A stretch of 47,769 bases of DNA from Sedimentisphaerales bacterium (GCA_016932095.1 JAFGDN010000067.1:1-47769), one strand, 5' to 3'. Shown: positions 18,811 to 28,252, numbered from the stretch's first letter. Translations and numbers: made by a program. Notes: a model not told the origin generated them from the sequence alone.

Positions 18811-20445
18811 TTATTGAAATTGACGGACAAAATTTTTCAACATTTTCAGGAATGTCTTCAAACATATCCAAAGGTCAAGGGCCGGCGATAAATTCCTTAC
18901 GTATTCAACGTCGTAATGAATCCACTCCTGGAAATCTCTCATCCGCTTCCTGGTTCTGCAGACCTGCCAAAGGCCTGTGACGCCGGGTTTGACTGACAAT
19001 CTCGCATCTCGCCAGAAGGGGCAACGAACGTTCTCTGATTCCGGCGAAGGGCGAGGGCCTACAACGCTCATTTGGCCGAGTAAAACGGCAAAAAACTGGG
19101 GTATTTCGTCTATATAGGTTTCTCGCAGAAACCGTCCGACCCTGCTCATACGCGGGTCGTCAGTGATAACAAACTGTGGGCCATCCGCTTCATTGTAATC
19201 CTGCAACTCGTCCTGCAGCCGGTGAGCGCCAACCTGCATCGTCCTGAACTTATAACAGGCAAATGGTCTGCCTTGAAGGCCCTGACGGATACCCTTGTAA
19301 AAGACGGGCCCCCGCGAGCTTAATTTTATTATGACGGCTATAACCGGCACAAAGGGCATAAAAATCACAAGGACAATCAACGCCACAATCACGTCAGCGA
19401 TTCTTTTTACGCACCGGGCATAAGACAATTTTGGCCAGGTGCGAAAAGAGCCGCTATAAAGCGTATCGGCCCGCAATTCAGAAAAACCGGCCGATGATGA
19501 CTCAATGGGTTGCTGAAGGATTTGAGTTGAATCTGTGATAACACGGTTGCGGACGACGGCGCCGGCGGGGATTGAAACATCCGGGCCTATTATAGACGAT
19601 TGTATTATCGCGCCATCGGCTGCCTTTACTGAATCGCATAAGACGCTCGGGCCTGTAATAATCGTGTTTTCATCGACATCGACGTTGCGGCCAAACAAAA
19701 CCTCGCCAAACAGACGCGCGGCAGCCGGCACAGAATCGCCGTTTGACCCGTTGCGACCCGGTTTTTTCGATGACCCGGACGGCAGCATTGAAAGCAATCC
19801 CTCTTCGGTATTCAAATCCAGCGATGTACCGCCCATACCGATACTTACTATCGTCGCAGAACAGGATTTGCACCTGTTTATAAATTCACCGAAGGCATCG
19901 GAAAATATTTTGTCTGAGAAAAGCAGGTTGGCAACCCGGGAGTTTATAAACAGATAGTGCGGCCAGTCGGATGGTATCGGGACCGGCTGTATAGTGTCGG
20001 CATATAAAAGACGGAATCCAAGCAGATTACATTTCGAATCAGTATGAACTTTTTCGCTTCCGGCCCGAAGATTCGGGTCAATATTCACGGCAACTACGTC
20101 ACAGCCAAGTCGTTCCACGGTCTTAGAGAGCAAACGCGTGTCTGCCGAGACAAGGAACCTGCCGTTTGAAACGACATACCAGGTTTTTTCACGGAAAGAA
20201 GACCATATCGAAGGAACTGCGGCCTTATCATTGTAGAACAAAATCCGGCGGTTATTGCCGTTATCAGCTCGTTTCCATTCACCCGGAACCGCGACAAGGA
20301 AATCATCCGGTCTCAGGGTATTCCATTCGGACAACCTTTTTACAACAACATCAGTCACCGGTCTGCAGGTAAACGCCAGTTTCAAAAGGGAATGAGCGTC
20401 CTGACTCGGCTGATTTGATAATTTATGAACGACAATCAGGTTCAT
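18811..20445 (-). CDS. initiating polyprenyl-phosphate sugar transferase fused to an NTase-like/hexapeptide module
   Basis: The 544-residue protein has three parts. Residues 1-230 resemble a degraded nucleotidyltransferase-like fold with no recognisable catalytic motif. Residues 245-305 are hexapeptide (left-handed beta-helix) turns, such as DENTIITGPSVLC and SSIIGPDVSIPAGAVVRNRV. Residues 340-540 are a bacterial sugar transferase with one membrane helix (about 350-373), KFRTM (399-403), DEIPQ (446-450), VGPRP (462-466) and KPGVTGLWQV (486-495). The C-terminal domain moves a sugar phosphate from a nucleotide to undecaprenyl phosphate, the first step of polymer synthesis. Classic relatives have extra helices at the N-terminus instead. 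The same unusual layout occurs in the exosortase gene of this cluster. Confidence 0.9.
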   Translation of the reverse strand: MNLIVVHKLSNQPSQDAHSLLKLAFTCRPVTDVVVKRLSEWNTLRPDDFLVAVPGEWKRADNGNNRRILFYNDKAAVPSIWSSFREKTWYVVSNGRFLVSADTRLLSKTVERLGCDVVAVNIDPNLRAGSEKVHTDSKCNLLGFRLLYADTIQPVPIPSDWPHYLFINSRVANLLFSDKIFSDAFGEFINRCKSCSATIVSIGMGGTSLDLNTEEGLLSMLPSGSSKKPGRNGSNGDSVPAAARLFGEVLFGRNVDVDENTIITGPSVLCDSVKAADGAIIQSSIIGPDVSIPAGAVVRNRVITDSTQILQQPIESSSAGFSELRADTLYSGSFRTWPKLSYARCVKRIADVIVALIVLVIFMPFVPVIAVIIKLSSRGPVFYKGIRQGLQGRPFACYKFRTMQVGAHRLQDELQDYNEADGPQFVITDDPRMSRVGRFLRETYIDEIPQFFAVLLGQMSVVGPRPSPESENVRCPFWRDARLSVKPGVTGLWQVCRTRKRMRDFQEWIHYDVEYVRNLSPALDLWICLKTFLKMLKNFVRQFQ

Positions 20446-20491
20446 AATGACAGTTTATGAGATAATTTTGCCCGGTTTAACGGCTGGTTTT

Positions 20492-22804
20492 TCAGGACTG
20501 AGGGTGTGAATCTTTGCCCTTTTTTTCTTTTTCATCGGGAGAAAATAACAGGGGATTGACGCCGGAGTGACGCCTGTCTCTTTTTGATCTTCCGCTCTGC
20601 GAGTAATAGTTGTATCCGTAACGATAATAAGCGTGACCGAGATGAACATTGTTCATAACGGTGCCAACAATTTTAACGTTAATCTGTGATAACCTGTCCC
20701 TTGCTTCCCTGAGGTCTGAGCCGTTTGTGTGGCCGGCAAAGCTTGTCAGGATAACTGAGCCGGCGATTTTCGCCCAGATAAGAGCGTCAGGAAAAGCAAG
20801 GACCGGCGGAGTATCGATAATCACGTAATCGAATCTGTCCGACAGCATATTTATCAGATTGGCCGTCTCAGGCCGAATCAGAAGTTCGTACGGGTCTTTC
20901 TCATTCTGCGAATCGGCGGCAAGCACGAATAAGCCGGGCGAAACCATTATGCAGAGCGAATCATCAAAAGACGAGCCGGAGAGCAGGTCCTGCAAATTTC
21001 TGGCGCCTCTCGAAACGTTCAATAACCGCCCTATGTCGGGCTTTCTCAGGTCGCCGTCAATCAGGATGACCTTGTGGCCCGATTTGCTCAAACTTGTCGC
21101 TATATTAATCGAAAAAGTTGTTTTGCCGTCGCGCATACCAGCGCTTGTAACAACAAGTTTTTTAGGAATACCTTCGCCGTCGATTAATTTGAGGTTGGCG
21201 CGAATCGTCTGATAATCCTCGGTCAACTGTCTGGGGAGCAGTTTTCTTTCAACTGAGCCCGGGCTGGTAGTGGTCCCGATGATTCTGACGCCGATGCATT
21301 TGACGACGTCATCCGGTGAATGTACGCTATGGTCGAGCTTGTCTCTGAGAAACGCCAGCCCGACTGAGCCGGCGGCCGCGGCCACAATAAGCGCCATGGT
21401 AAACTTCATTCGTTTATCCCTCACGGGCGTGACATCAGCGGTATATGCAATTGAAATCCTGGCGGGCTGTTTCCTTTCCATCTCCATTTCCTGGATTCGC
21501 CGGATTACGGTGTCGTACATCTGATTGTCGCGTTCGAACTGATTTTGCATTTCCTGAATGTTGAGATGTTTGCGGCCGACCTCTATGGCCTGAGCGTCCT
21601 CTTTGGCAAGTTTTTCCTTCAAGCGATTTTCATAAGTTGACACCTGGGCAAGCTGCCCTCGAAGATTGAGCAGCTCGTTTTTGGAAGCGAGGTTTACCTC
21701 TTCGACGACCATAATATCAAAATCTTTTCCCACTTCCTGACGTTTTTCATTTAGCCGTTTCTCGAAGGACGCAACAAATTCCTCTTTCTGTTTAAGAAGG
21801 GGATTTTCAGAGGTCATAAGCTGTCTCGACGCCATCATATCCTGTTCGAGACGCGCGAGGTTACGCACAAGCTCCTGAATAGCCGGGTCGGAATTAATAT
21901 AATCCTTACGCTTATTGAGCCATTCTTCGGGCATCGCCCGCGAACTGCCACTTTCAATGGCTTCGATGCGGGACTCGATGTTTATGCGCTGCGCCTCGAC
22001 TTGTGTCAGCTCAGACAACAACTGCGATACCTTTTCAAGCATCATTCTTTGCCGGTCATCGAGAGAAGCGGTTCCGAATTCCATTGCCAGCTTCTTGATT
22101 TCGTTTTGCTGGTTCTGCAGTTTTTCAAGCAACGTTCTCCGCTCGCTCTCAAGGACGTTTAATTTCTGGTCTTCATCCTGGGTGGACCTGAGCCCTTCGA
22201 CGGCCATATATGCACGTATAAAGGCGTCAACTATAACGCCTGCCTCCTGGGGCTTTGCGGTCCGCATGGTTATTGTTATCAATTCCGAATTGCGCTCAGG
22301 AGTAATAGTAATAACACCGTTGGCGATGGCCAGTTTCAAACGCGCCGCATAGTCAATTCTCCCGGCTGAGCCGTCTATGTGTTGCCTGGCTTTTTTAACA
22401 AGGCCGGACGACTCTGCATTGAAAAGCGAAAGGTTTTTATCCACGAGGTCGTCTGCTACTCTTTGAATAACCTGGGGGCTGGCAATCATTTTTGCCTGCG
22501 TGTTCATAAAGCTCTGATAGTTCGATATCTCGCCCCTGTCCTGCTCGCCGGTAAGTATATTTGAAAGAATCGGCGCGACTTTTATGGCCCCGGTCACCTC
22601 ATAAACAGGATTAAGCCCATGCCATATAAAGGGTATCCCAAGAATACAAGCCGCAGTAAAGACAATAACCACAATCGGCCATCGTCGAAGCAGCATCGCG
22701 ATAAACATTTCTCCCGTATTTGCAGACGCGGATTCCTGAACAGGAGCAAATGCTTCCATTGGCGGTCCTAACGTCCCGCCTTCATATTTCATCAATTCAT
22801 CCAT
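20492..22804 (-). CDS. chain-length protein/tyrosine autokinase (Wzc-like BY-kinase)
   Basis: The 770-residue protein has an N-terminal Wzz domain with one membrane helix (about 42-62), a long periplasmic coiled coil (about 200-450), a second helix (about 467-487), and a cytoplasmic kinase. The kinase shows Walker A SAGMRDGKTT (554-563), Walker A' ILIDGDLRK (580-588) and Walker B YVIIDTPP (660-667). A tyrosine cluster with six Tyr lies at 726-734 as the autophosphorylation site. It should control polymer length and export together with the Wza-like lipoprotein at 9.4 kb. The start ATG at 22804 has GGAAAG upstream. The basic tail beyond 740 is not conserved in the family. Confidence 0.94.
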   Translation of the reverse strand: MDELMKYEGGTLGPPMEAFAPVQESASANTGEMFIAMLLRRWPIVVIVFTAACILGIPFIWHGLNPVYEVTGAIKVAPILSNILTGEQDRGEISNYQSFMNTQAKMIASPQVIQRVADDLVDKNLSLFNAESSGLVKKARQHIDGSAGRIDYAARLKLAIANGVITITPERNSELITITMRTAKPQEAGVIVDAFIRAYMAVEGLRSTQDEDQKLNVLESERRTLLEKLQNQQNEIKKLAMEFGTASLDDRQRMMLEKVSQLLSELTQVEAQRINIESRIEAIESGSSRAMPEEWLNKRKDYINSDPAIQELVRNLARLEQDMMASRQLMTSENPLLKQKEEFVASFEKRLNEKRQEVGKDFDIMVVEEVNLASKNELLNLRGQLAQVSTYENRLKEKLAKEDAQAIEVGRKHLNIQEMQNQFERDNQMYDTVIRRIQEMEMERKQPARISIAYTADVTPVRDKRMKFTMALIVAAAAGSVGLAFLRDKLDHSVHSPDDVVKCIGVRIIGTTTSPGSVERKLLPRQLTEDYQTIRANLKLIDGEGIPKKLVVTSAGMRDGKTTFSINIATSLSKSGHKVILIDGDLRKPDIGRLLNVSRGARNLQDLLSGSSFDDSLCIMVSPGLFVLAADSQNEKDPYELLIRPETANLINMLSDRFDYVIIDTPPVLAFPDALIWAKIAGSVILTSFAGHTNGSDLREARDRLSQINVKIVGTVMNNVHLGHAYYRYGYNYYSQSGRSKRDRRHSGVNPLLFSPDEKEKKGKDSHPQS

Positions 22805-22844
22805 TTCAAGCTTTCCGAGAACGCACTATAACAATATCGGTTTT

Positions 22845-24779
22845 TCATTTGGCGGAGATTATAACCTCTTTGGCCTTTACCGGCTGCACTGTCAATCGGT
22901 CAATCAGCCATAACTCCAGGACCACAATCGCCAAAGCCAAAGGCATCATTGCATAGCCACCAAAGTCGTGGAATATCTTTTCCCAGTAATCCCCCTCAAG
23001 CCAGGTGAACGCTATGGCCGTCAACGCTAGTCGCGTCGTATTACACAGCAGGGCGACAGGCAAACTCGAAGCCAATATAGTCAGCTTCTCCCACCATTTA
23101 CGTCTCACCAACAACACTACCAGCCCGCTGATTACAAAAAAAGCGGTTATCATACGCAAGCCGTTACAGGCCTCAGCGACGGCAACCGTGAATTGTCCGA
23201 TGTGTATAATATTACCTTCCCGGAAGACGTCATAACCGAGCATTTCGAGACAAAATACCGCCGAGGATGTTGACCACTGTTGTAAAGGCAGGGCGACCGC
23301 CGCCTGAACGCTGTTGGGCCACGGCAGCATCAGGAACAGGAACAACATCACAAAAGCGGTCTTTTTGAAAAACTCCCAGCCCAGCACAATCAGCACCAGG
23401 GCAATGAGGCCGACAACAATCGCCAGCCGTTCGGCTGAACCATACATAAAAAACAACCCGAATAACCGCAGGCCCTCGGCAAAAAGAAGACCAATGAAAC
23501 CCCACAACGCCGGTCTTATTGAAATGGTCCTGAGTTTATCTCTCCTCGACCAAAGAATATAACCGGCAAGAAAAGGAACGAGTATCCCGCTGGAGTACTC
23601 GTCGCTTCGGCGCCAGATACTACACAGGTCAACGATTCCAGGCCAATAAGACCAGACAAACACAGCCGCTATTACTGCGCCGGCCAACCAGACAATCCAG
23701 GACGAAATCCCTGCTACTGATACTTTTTCCGTTGATGGCTTCGGTATCGGCAACGGATTCTTTAGACCCGACCCAACAAGCTTTATCGCCCGTGCCTTCG
23801 AATCTGACATAACAGAGGATTTTTCAAAAGGTATGATTTTATTTCGAACAACCGTATCACCCGCGATACGAACGTTGTAATCGAGCAGGCAGTTTTGGAC
23901 CTCGCAATCCGGCTCTATCACGGCATTGTCCCAAAGCACACTGCATGCGACAAAGCTGTTGCCGCCTAATCGACAGTTTTTTCCTATGACAGCAGGCCCG
24001 AAAACAACTGTGCCTTTCGCCACCTTTGCGCCCGCCATTACCGCCACAGGCCCCAGTAATTTCGCCGAGGGGTCAATATCAGCAGATTCATCCGCGTATA
24101 TGTTTTCCCCGCCTCTTCGCCGCAGCGTAGGAACCTCTTCATCGAGAGCCGGCTGGTTTTCAAGGAAATTTGTCATTGCTCGCAAATAACCGGGGCCGCC
24201 TCGGAAATTCTCAACGTCCCGGGACAATTCGACGGTCTTAAGAACTTTTCCCTGTTTAAGCATTTCGGGCACCAATCCCTCCTTGATGTCGCAGTAGCCA
24301 TATTGGGGAATGTGCTCCAAAACAGTGTTGCTGCAAATGTAAATGCCCGTGGAATCGGCGCGAGAAGATTTGGCCGGATTAAGAACGGCGGTCAAGTCGG
24401 CCTTTTGCTCGATGTGGGCGTTAATCAAACGATTGATGTCCGGCGTCCTGACAATCGATGCCGAGATGATGACGATAATTTCCCCTGAGTTATTGCTTAC
24501 GGCATCACGAAGACAGCCGGCCGTTCCCACGCGAAGAGGTTCTTCAACGAAATCTATCTTTACCCCTCCGACTCGGGACGTCAGCGATTTCAAAGACCCG
24601 ATATTACCTTCCGAACAAACACTGATTTCCCGAAATTCCTGAGCGGCTACGTGCCTGATAACCCGCTCAATGGCGGATTGCTGCAGCACAGGCCACAGCG
24701 ACGCAGGCAGCCGTGATGCAATCGGACACCGGCCAAAATCAGGACTGCCGGCCAGAACTATTACTCTGACATCGTGCAT
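22845..24779 (-). CDS. exosortase fused to a degenerate sugar-nucleotidyltransferase/hexapeptide module
   Basis: The 644-residue protein begins with a nucleotidyltransferase-like domain (1-208). It keeps the VGTAGCLRDA element but has GSPDFGRC where GGxGTRL is expected, PASLWPV instead of a PKPLLPV-type lysine motif, and SAS instead of the metal-binding NGD. Left-handed beta-helix turns follow (about 228-315). The C-terminal part (359-633) is a multi-helix exosortase with the catalytic residues C538 in AEACNGLR, R583 in NTTRLALT and H604 in FHDFGG. Exosortase cleaves PEP-CTERM tails at the membrane. A likely substrate is the gene at 12.8-13.4 kb. EpsI is not fused and is encoded 22 kb away. 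The gene overlaps the SGNH gene by 19 bases. Confidence 0.93.
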   Translation of the reverse strand: MHDVRVIVLAGSPDFGRCPIASRLPASLWPVLQQSAIERVIRHVAAQEFREISVCSEGNIGSLKSLTSRVGGVKIDFVEEPLRVGTAGCLRDAVSNNSGEIIVIISASIVRTPDINRLINAHIEQKADLTAVLNPAKSSRADSTGIYICSNTVLEHIPQYGYCDIKEGLVPEMLKQGKVLKTVELSRDVENFRGGPGYLRAMTNFLENQPALDEEVPTLRRRGGENIYADESADIDPSAKLLGPVAVMAGAKVAKGTVVFGPAVIGKNCRLGGNSFVACSVLWDNAVIEPDCEVQNCLLDYNVRIAGDTVVRNKIIPFEKSSVMSDSKARAIKLVGSGLKNPLPIPKPSTEKVSVAGISSWIVWLAGAVIAAVFVWSYWPGIVDLCSIWRRSDEYSSGILVPFLAGYILWSRRDKLRTISIRPALWGFIGLLFAEGLRLFGLFFMYGSAERLAIVVGLIALVLIVLGWEFFKKTAFVMLFLFLMLPWPNSVQAAVALPLQQWSTSSAVFCLEMLGYDVFREGNIIHIGQFTVAVAEACNGLRMITAFFVISGLVVLLVRRKWWEKLTILASSLPVALLCNTTRLALTAIAFTWLEGDYWEKIFHDFGGYAMMPLALAIVVLELWLIDRLTVQPVKAKEVIISAK

Positions 24780-25636
24780 TGAGAAAGAGTTATCAGCATT
24801 TGCTCGGCTGTAATCCTACGGCCTAACTCATTGAGATGCCCGCCGTCATCTGTATATTGCGGGGCCATAAACGGGATTCGCCGGCCGTTTCTTGAAACGT
24901 AACAGGAAAGGCCATCAGGCCCGACCGATTCAACCAGGGCAAGGTCAAACAGGCAGTCGGTTTTGCCGTATTCTTCGCGAATAAATTTGTTATACTGCTC
25001 GCGTCTGAGGTTATCATCTATTTCCGTCGGCCTTCTCAAAAGCCATTTGACAAAACCTTTAATTGTCTTTTTCGCCCCTTTTGGCGGCGACTTCAGCGGC
25101 GCCGTAAGATGCAAAAACTTGACTCGCGGGTAACTCCGCTCCATATCGCTAATCGCCGATTTGTATTCATCGAAGATTTCACGGGGATTGCTGTCATTTG
25201 TAACGTCTATGTAACAAAACTTCAAAATAGCGACGTCAACCTTCTCGCCGACGCCGCTATTCATGATTTCTGCGAATTGCTCTATCTTGCTTGTCGGCTG
25301 TCTGTTTTTCCCCACAGGCGAATGAGCAAAAACAGGCCCTGCAAAATCCCGCGGCGAGGATGTCTCAACAACATTCAGTTTCATCGGATTACCGTTGCGG
25401 ATAACGTCCTCAATACCGTTGACAATGTTATAGCCCACCGACTGGTGGCCGAAAAATATCTTCGCCTCGGCAAGCTTGCTCCAGCGTTCCGCGGGCATGT
25501 CATTTGCTTTCGGCAGGGGCGCCGTCGCCCGCTCAAACCTCAATGTCGTTTTCACGTGGAACAGCAACGACAGGCCGACAGCCACGAAAACCCCCAAACC
25601 CGCTGCGATATATATCGAGCTCATTTTAATCCTCAT
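24761..25636 (-). CDS. membrane-anchored SGNH/GDSL-like hydrolase-fold protein
   Basis: The 291-residue protein has one N-terminal signal anchor (about 7-24) and an extracytoplasmic domain. This contains FFGHQSVGYN near the start, an ILKFCYIDVT strand, and TDDGGHLNELG near the end. That arrangement resembles the SGNH fold, with Asp and His of the last block in place. The usual GDS serine is replaced by GHQSVG, which can still offer serine. Such proteins modify polysaccharides by adding or removing acyl groups. The start ATG at 25636 overlaps the stop of the NadE-like gene as ATGA. ATG 25624, with GAGG six bases upstream, is an alternative. The longer frame belongs to the previous gene. Confidence 0.75.
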   Translation of the reverse strand: MRIKMSSIYIAAGLGVFVAVGLSLLFHVKTTLRFERATAPLPKANDMPAERWSKLAEAKIFFGHQSVGYNIVNGIEDVIRNGNPMKLNVVETSSPRDFAGPVFAHSPVGKNRQPTSKIEQFAEIMNSGVGEKVDVAILKFCYIDVTNDSNPREIFDEYKSAISDMERSYPRVKFLHLTAPLKSPPKGAKKTIKGFVKWLLRRPTEIDDNLRREQYNKFIREEYGKTDCLFDLALVESVGPDGLSCYVSRNGRRIPFMAPQYTDDGGHLNELGRRITAEQMLITLSQCTMSE

Positions 25637-26628
25637 TTGGCTTTCTCTCTGACATCGTCGATTAAAACGGGAGGCGAGTGCAGGTACCGTGATACACTGC
25701 GTTTGGCCTCGATATCTTTGTAAATATTCTCGACCTGCTCTTCGGTCAAACCCGCCGTCGCCGCCACAGCCGACGGGGTAACCCCGTGATTTTTGCCGAA
25801 CAGGCAAAGGTCCATTTTGTCGTATGGCACTGAGAAGTAGAATTCTTCCTGGCTCTGGGGCAGTGAATACGTATCGGTTGTCGGCTGCTGCGAGCGGATT
25901 GTATCCGGCAGGCCGAGGTATTCAGCCATTTGATAAACCTGGGTTTTATAAAGGTGTCCTATCGGTTTTACGTCTGCTGCGCCGTCGCCGTTTTTGACGA
26001 AAAAGCCCTGGTCGTATTCCAGCAGGTTAGGCGTTCCGGCCACGGCGTAGTTGTGCTTGTCGGCATAGTAATACTCGAGCATTTTTCGCGTTCGCTGTTT
26101 GAAGTTTGTCGCCGCAACAATCCCCAGATAGGCGTCTCGCGTCAGACGAACCTTTTTTTGAACGCCCTCAGGTGATTCGACGACCACCGAAAAAAGCCGA
26201 TACTGCTGCTCATCGGTGAAGCCGGGCAGGACAATCTTGCTTTTGTAACCCGGCCCATATTCCGGAACAACACTGCGTATCGCCTCATCCCTTCTGCGAT
26301 AACAGCCAACCGAATCCAGGATTTGAGTTATGTCTTCCGTTTCGGCCTTTATCCCTAAATGCTCAACTATCAGCCGGCCCAGGCCGAGCGTCTTTTTTGA
26401 CGAATCCTTCTCGGGCATCAGAAGGCCCAGAACTCGCTCTTTGCCAAACGCGGCAACGCACAAAGCCCCGACCACGCTGCTGTCAATACCTCCCGATAAC
26501 GCGACAACAGCGCCGCGTTTCTTGAAATTAACCAGGACAACGTCTCGCAGGGCCGCCGTTATCCTTTCGGCCTCACGGGCACAGTCAATCCGCAGAACGT
26601 CTTTTGAAAAAGGTGTCTTCATAGCCAT
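25633..26628 (-). CDS. nadE: NAD synthase-like ATP-pyrophosphatase (NadE family)
   Basis: The 331-residue protein has the PP-loop SGGIDSS (45-51), AGTPNLLEYDQGFF and NGDGAADVKPIGHLYKTQVY. These match ammonia-dependent NAD synthase, which amidates deamido-NAD after adenylation. There is no glutaminase domain. The AGTPN block departs from the usual GT(G)NKSE, and the C-terminus is extended. NadE-like genes beside acyl ligase, ACP and AsnB in polysaccharide clusters may amidate another acid group. I cannot tell whether this is the housekeeping enzyme. GGAG stands five bases before ATG 26628, which follows the ligase stop by two bases. Confidence 0.82.
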   Translation of the reverse strand: MAMKTPFSKDVLRIDCAREAERITAALRDVVLVNFKKRGAVVALSGGIDSSVVGALCVAAFGKERVLGLLMPEKDSSKKTLGLGRLIVEHLGIKAETEDITQILDSVGCYRRRDEAIRSVVPEYGPGYKSKIVLPGFTDEQQYRLFSVVVESPEGVQKKVRLTRDAYLGIVAATNFKQRTRKMLEYYYADKHNYAVAGTPNLLEYDQGFFVKNGDGAADVKPIGHLYKTQVYQMAEYLGLPDTIRSQQPTTDTYSLPQSQEEFYFSVPYDKMDLCLFGKNHGVTPSAVAATAGLTEEQVENIYKDIEAKRSVSRYLHSPPVLIDDVREKAK

Positions 26629-26630
26629 AT

Positions 26631-28205
26631 CTACTCCAGCTCTCCCGCTTTCAATTTTTTCCTGTCAATTTTGCCGTTGGGGGTCTTGGGCAAACTGTCA
26701 ACAAACTGAATATGCTTGGGCAGCATATACGTTTCCATATTTGCGCTGCAGTATTTCAAAACGTCCTTCTCGCCCAGATTGGCGTCCTTTGCCCGAACTA
26801 TGAACGCCTTTATCGCCTGGCCGAGCACCTCGTCGGGCACACCCGTTACCGCCGCCTCCGCCACGCCCGCAATTGTGCATAAGATATTTTCAACCTCTCT
26901 GGCAATTACACGTTCACCCCGGCATTTTATCATATCGTCCTTCCTTCCGAGAAAATACAGGAATCCCTGGTCGTCGGTTCGGAAGAAATCGCCGGAATAA
27001 AGAATCCTTTGACCAGGGTATCTGCCGGGCCGATATGATTTTGCCGTAAGCTCCGGGTCATTCCAGTAACCCAGCATCACGTTAGAACCTCTGACAACCA
27101 GTTCGCCTTCCTGCCACGGCTGCACCTTGCAGCCGTTTTCGTCAACAACAAACACCTCTGAGTTCGGTATCGCCCCGCCCACCGAATCAGGCCTGTTGTC
27201 CAGCTCTTCCGGCAGCAGGTAAGTAGCCCGTTTGCATTCGGTAAGCCCATACATAGAAAATATCTTTATGTGAGGAAACAACTCCCTGATTTTTTTGGCG
27301 TGTGCCGCCGGCAGCGCCGCGCCGGCATTGGTTATATAACGCACGCTGCTGAAATCAAATTTTCCCAAATCCTCCAGCTTGAGCAGCATTGCCACGATTG
27401 TCGGTACCATTGGGAAACCCGTTATCTTCTCCCGGCGGATAAGCTCCAGCAGCGGATAAATATAGAAAAACGACTTCTCCAAAACCACCGTCCCGCCGAA
27501 CATAAAAGCCATAATCACCTGATACAAACCATATCCGAAAGACAACGGCAGGACATTCAAAATGACGTCGTTTTCCTCGTTTCCCAGGTATTCGATGACG
27601 CTCTTGGCCACTGAAATCATATTGTGATGCGTGGTCATAACGCCCTTCGGCTCGCCCGTCGAGCCGGAAGTGTAAATCAGCGCCGCCAGGTCCTCGTCTA
27701 TACATCGAGGTAATTCGTGATTGTAGCCGGCGTCATTGGCAAATATCGTGTCCCAGCTCAGCGACGAGCTTTTCAATGACGCCGGTACTTGCGTCTGGCG
27801 TCCGACCCATATAATCCTGCATTTGTTCGGATTATCCGTAAAAGCGCCGACAACGACTTTCGCCTTGTTTGTATGGGTGATGAAAACCTTGGCTTCGGTG
27901 TTACCGAGAACATACTTAAGCTTGAGCGACTTTACTGAGCCATCGAGTATTACAAAAGCGGCGCCCGCCTTGAGAATTCCGTATAGCGAGATAACGGATT
28001 CACAGGAATTATCCAGCAATACAACTATCCGGTCATGCCTTTCCACGCCGGCGTCAATTAACGCTTGAGCAAGCCGGTCGCTGCGATGGTCAATCGTCTT
28101 GTAAGTCAGACGTTCCTGGCCGCAGATAAGCGCCGTTTTGTTTGGAAACCGTTTCGCCGAGCGACGAAGCCATTCGTGAACTAAAACCGGGTCAAATTCA
28201 ATCAT
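26631..28205 (-). CDS. acyl-AMP ligase / acyl-CoA synthetase (exosortase-cluster type)
   Basis: The 524-residue ANL-superfamily enzyme has the phosphate loop YTSGSTGEPKG (178-188), the SMYGLTECKRATYL adenine motif, the GDFFRTDDQGFLYFLGRKDD hinge, and catalytic K512 in TPNGKID. It adenylates a carboxylic acid and may load it on the ACP encoded two genes upstream. The same trio (ligase, AsnB, ACP) accompanies exosortase/PEP-CTERM loci in Proteobacteria. The acid is unknown. The start ATG at 28205 lacks a clear ribosome site. Confidence 0.92.
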   Translation of the reverse strand: MIEFDPVLVHEWLRRSAKRFPNKTALICGQERLTYKTIDHRSDRLAQALIDAGVERHDRIVVLLDNSCESVISLYGILKAGAAFVILDGSVKSLKLKYVLGNTEAKVFITHTNKAKVVVGAFTDNPNKCRIIWVGRQTQVPASLKSSSLSWDTIFANDAGYNHELPRCIDEDLAALIYTSGSTGEPKGVMTTHHNMISVAKSVIEYLGNEENDVILNVLPLSFGYGLYQVIMAFMFGGTVVLEKSFFYIYPLLELIRREKITGFPMVPTIVAMLLKLEDLGKFDFSSVRYITNAGAALPAAHAKKIRELFPHIKIFSMYGLTECKRATYLLPEELDNRPDSVGGAIPNSEVFVVDENGCKVQPWQEGELVVRGSNVMLGYWNDPELTAKSYRPGRYPGQRILYSGDFFRTDDQGFLYFLGRKDDMIKCRGERVIAREVENILCTIAGVAEAAVTGVPDEVLGQAIKAFIVRAKDANLGEKDVLKYCSANMETYMLPKHIQFVDSLPKTPNGKIDRKKLKAGELE

Positions 28206-28252
28206 AACGCATTATTGCCAACATCTTAAATAGTGCAATATCCTGTACACGT

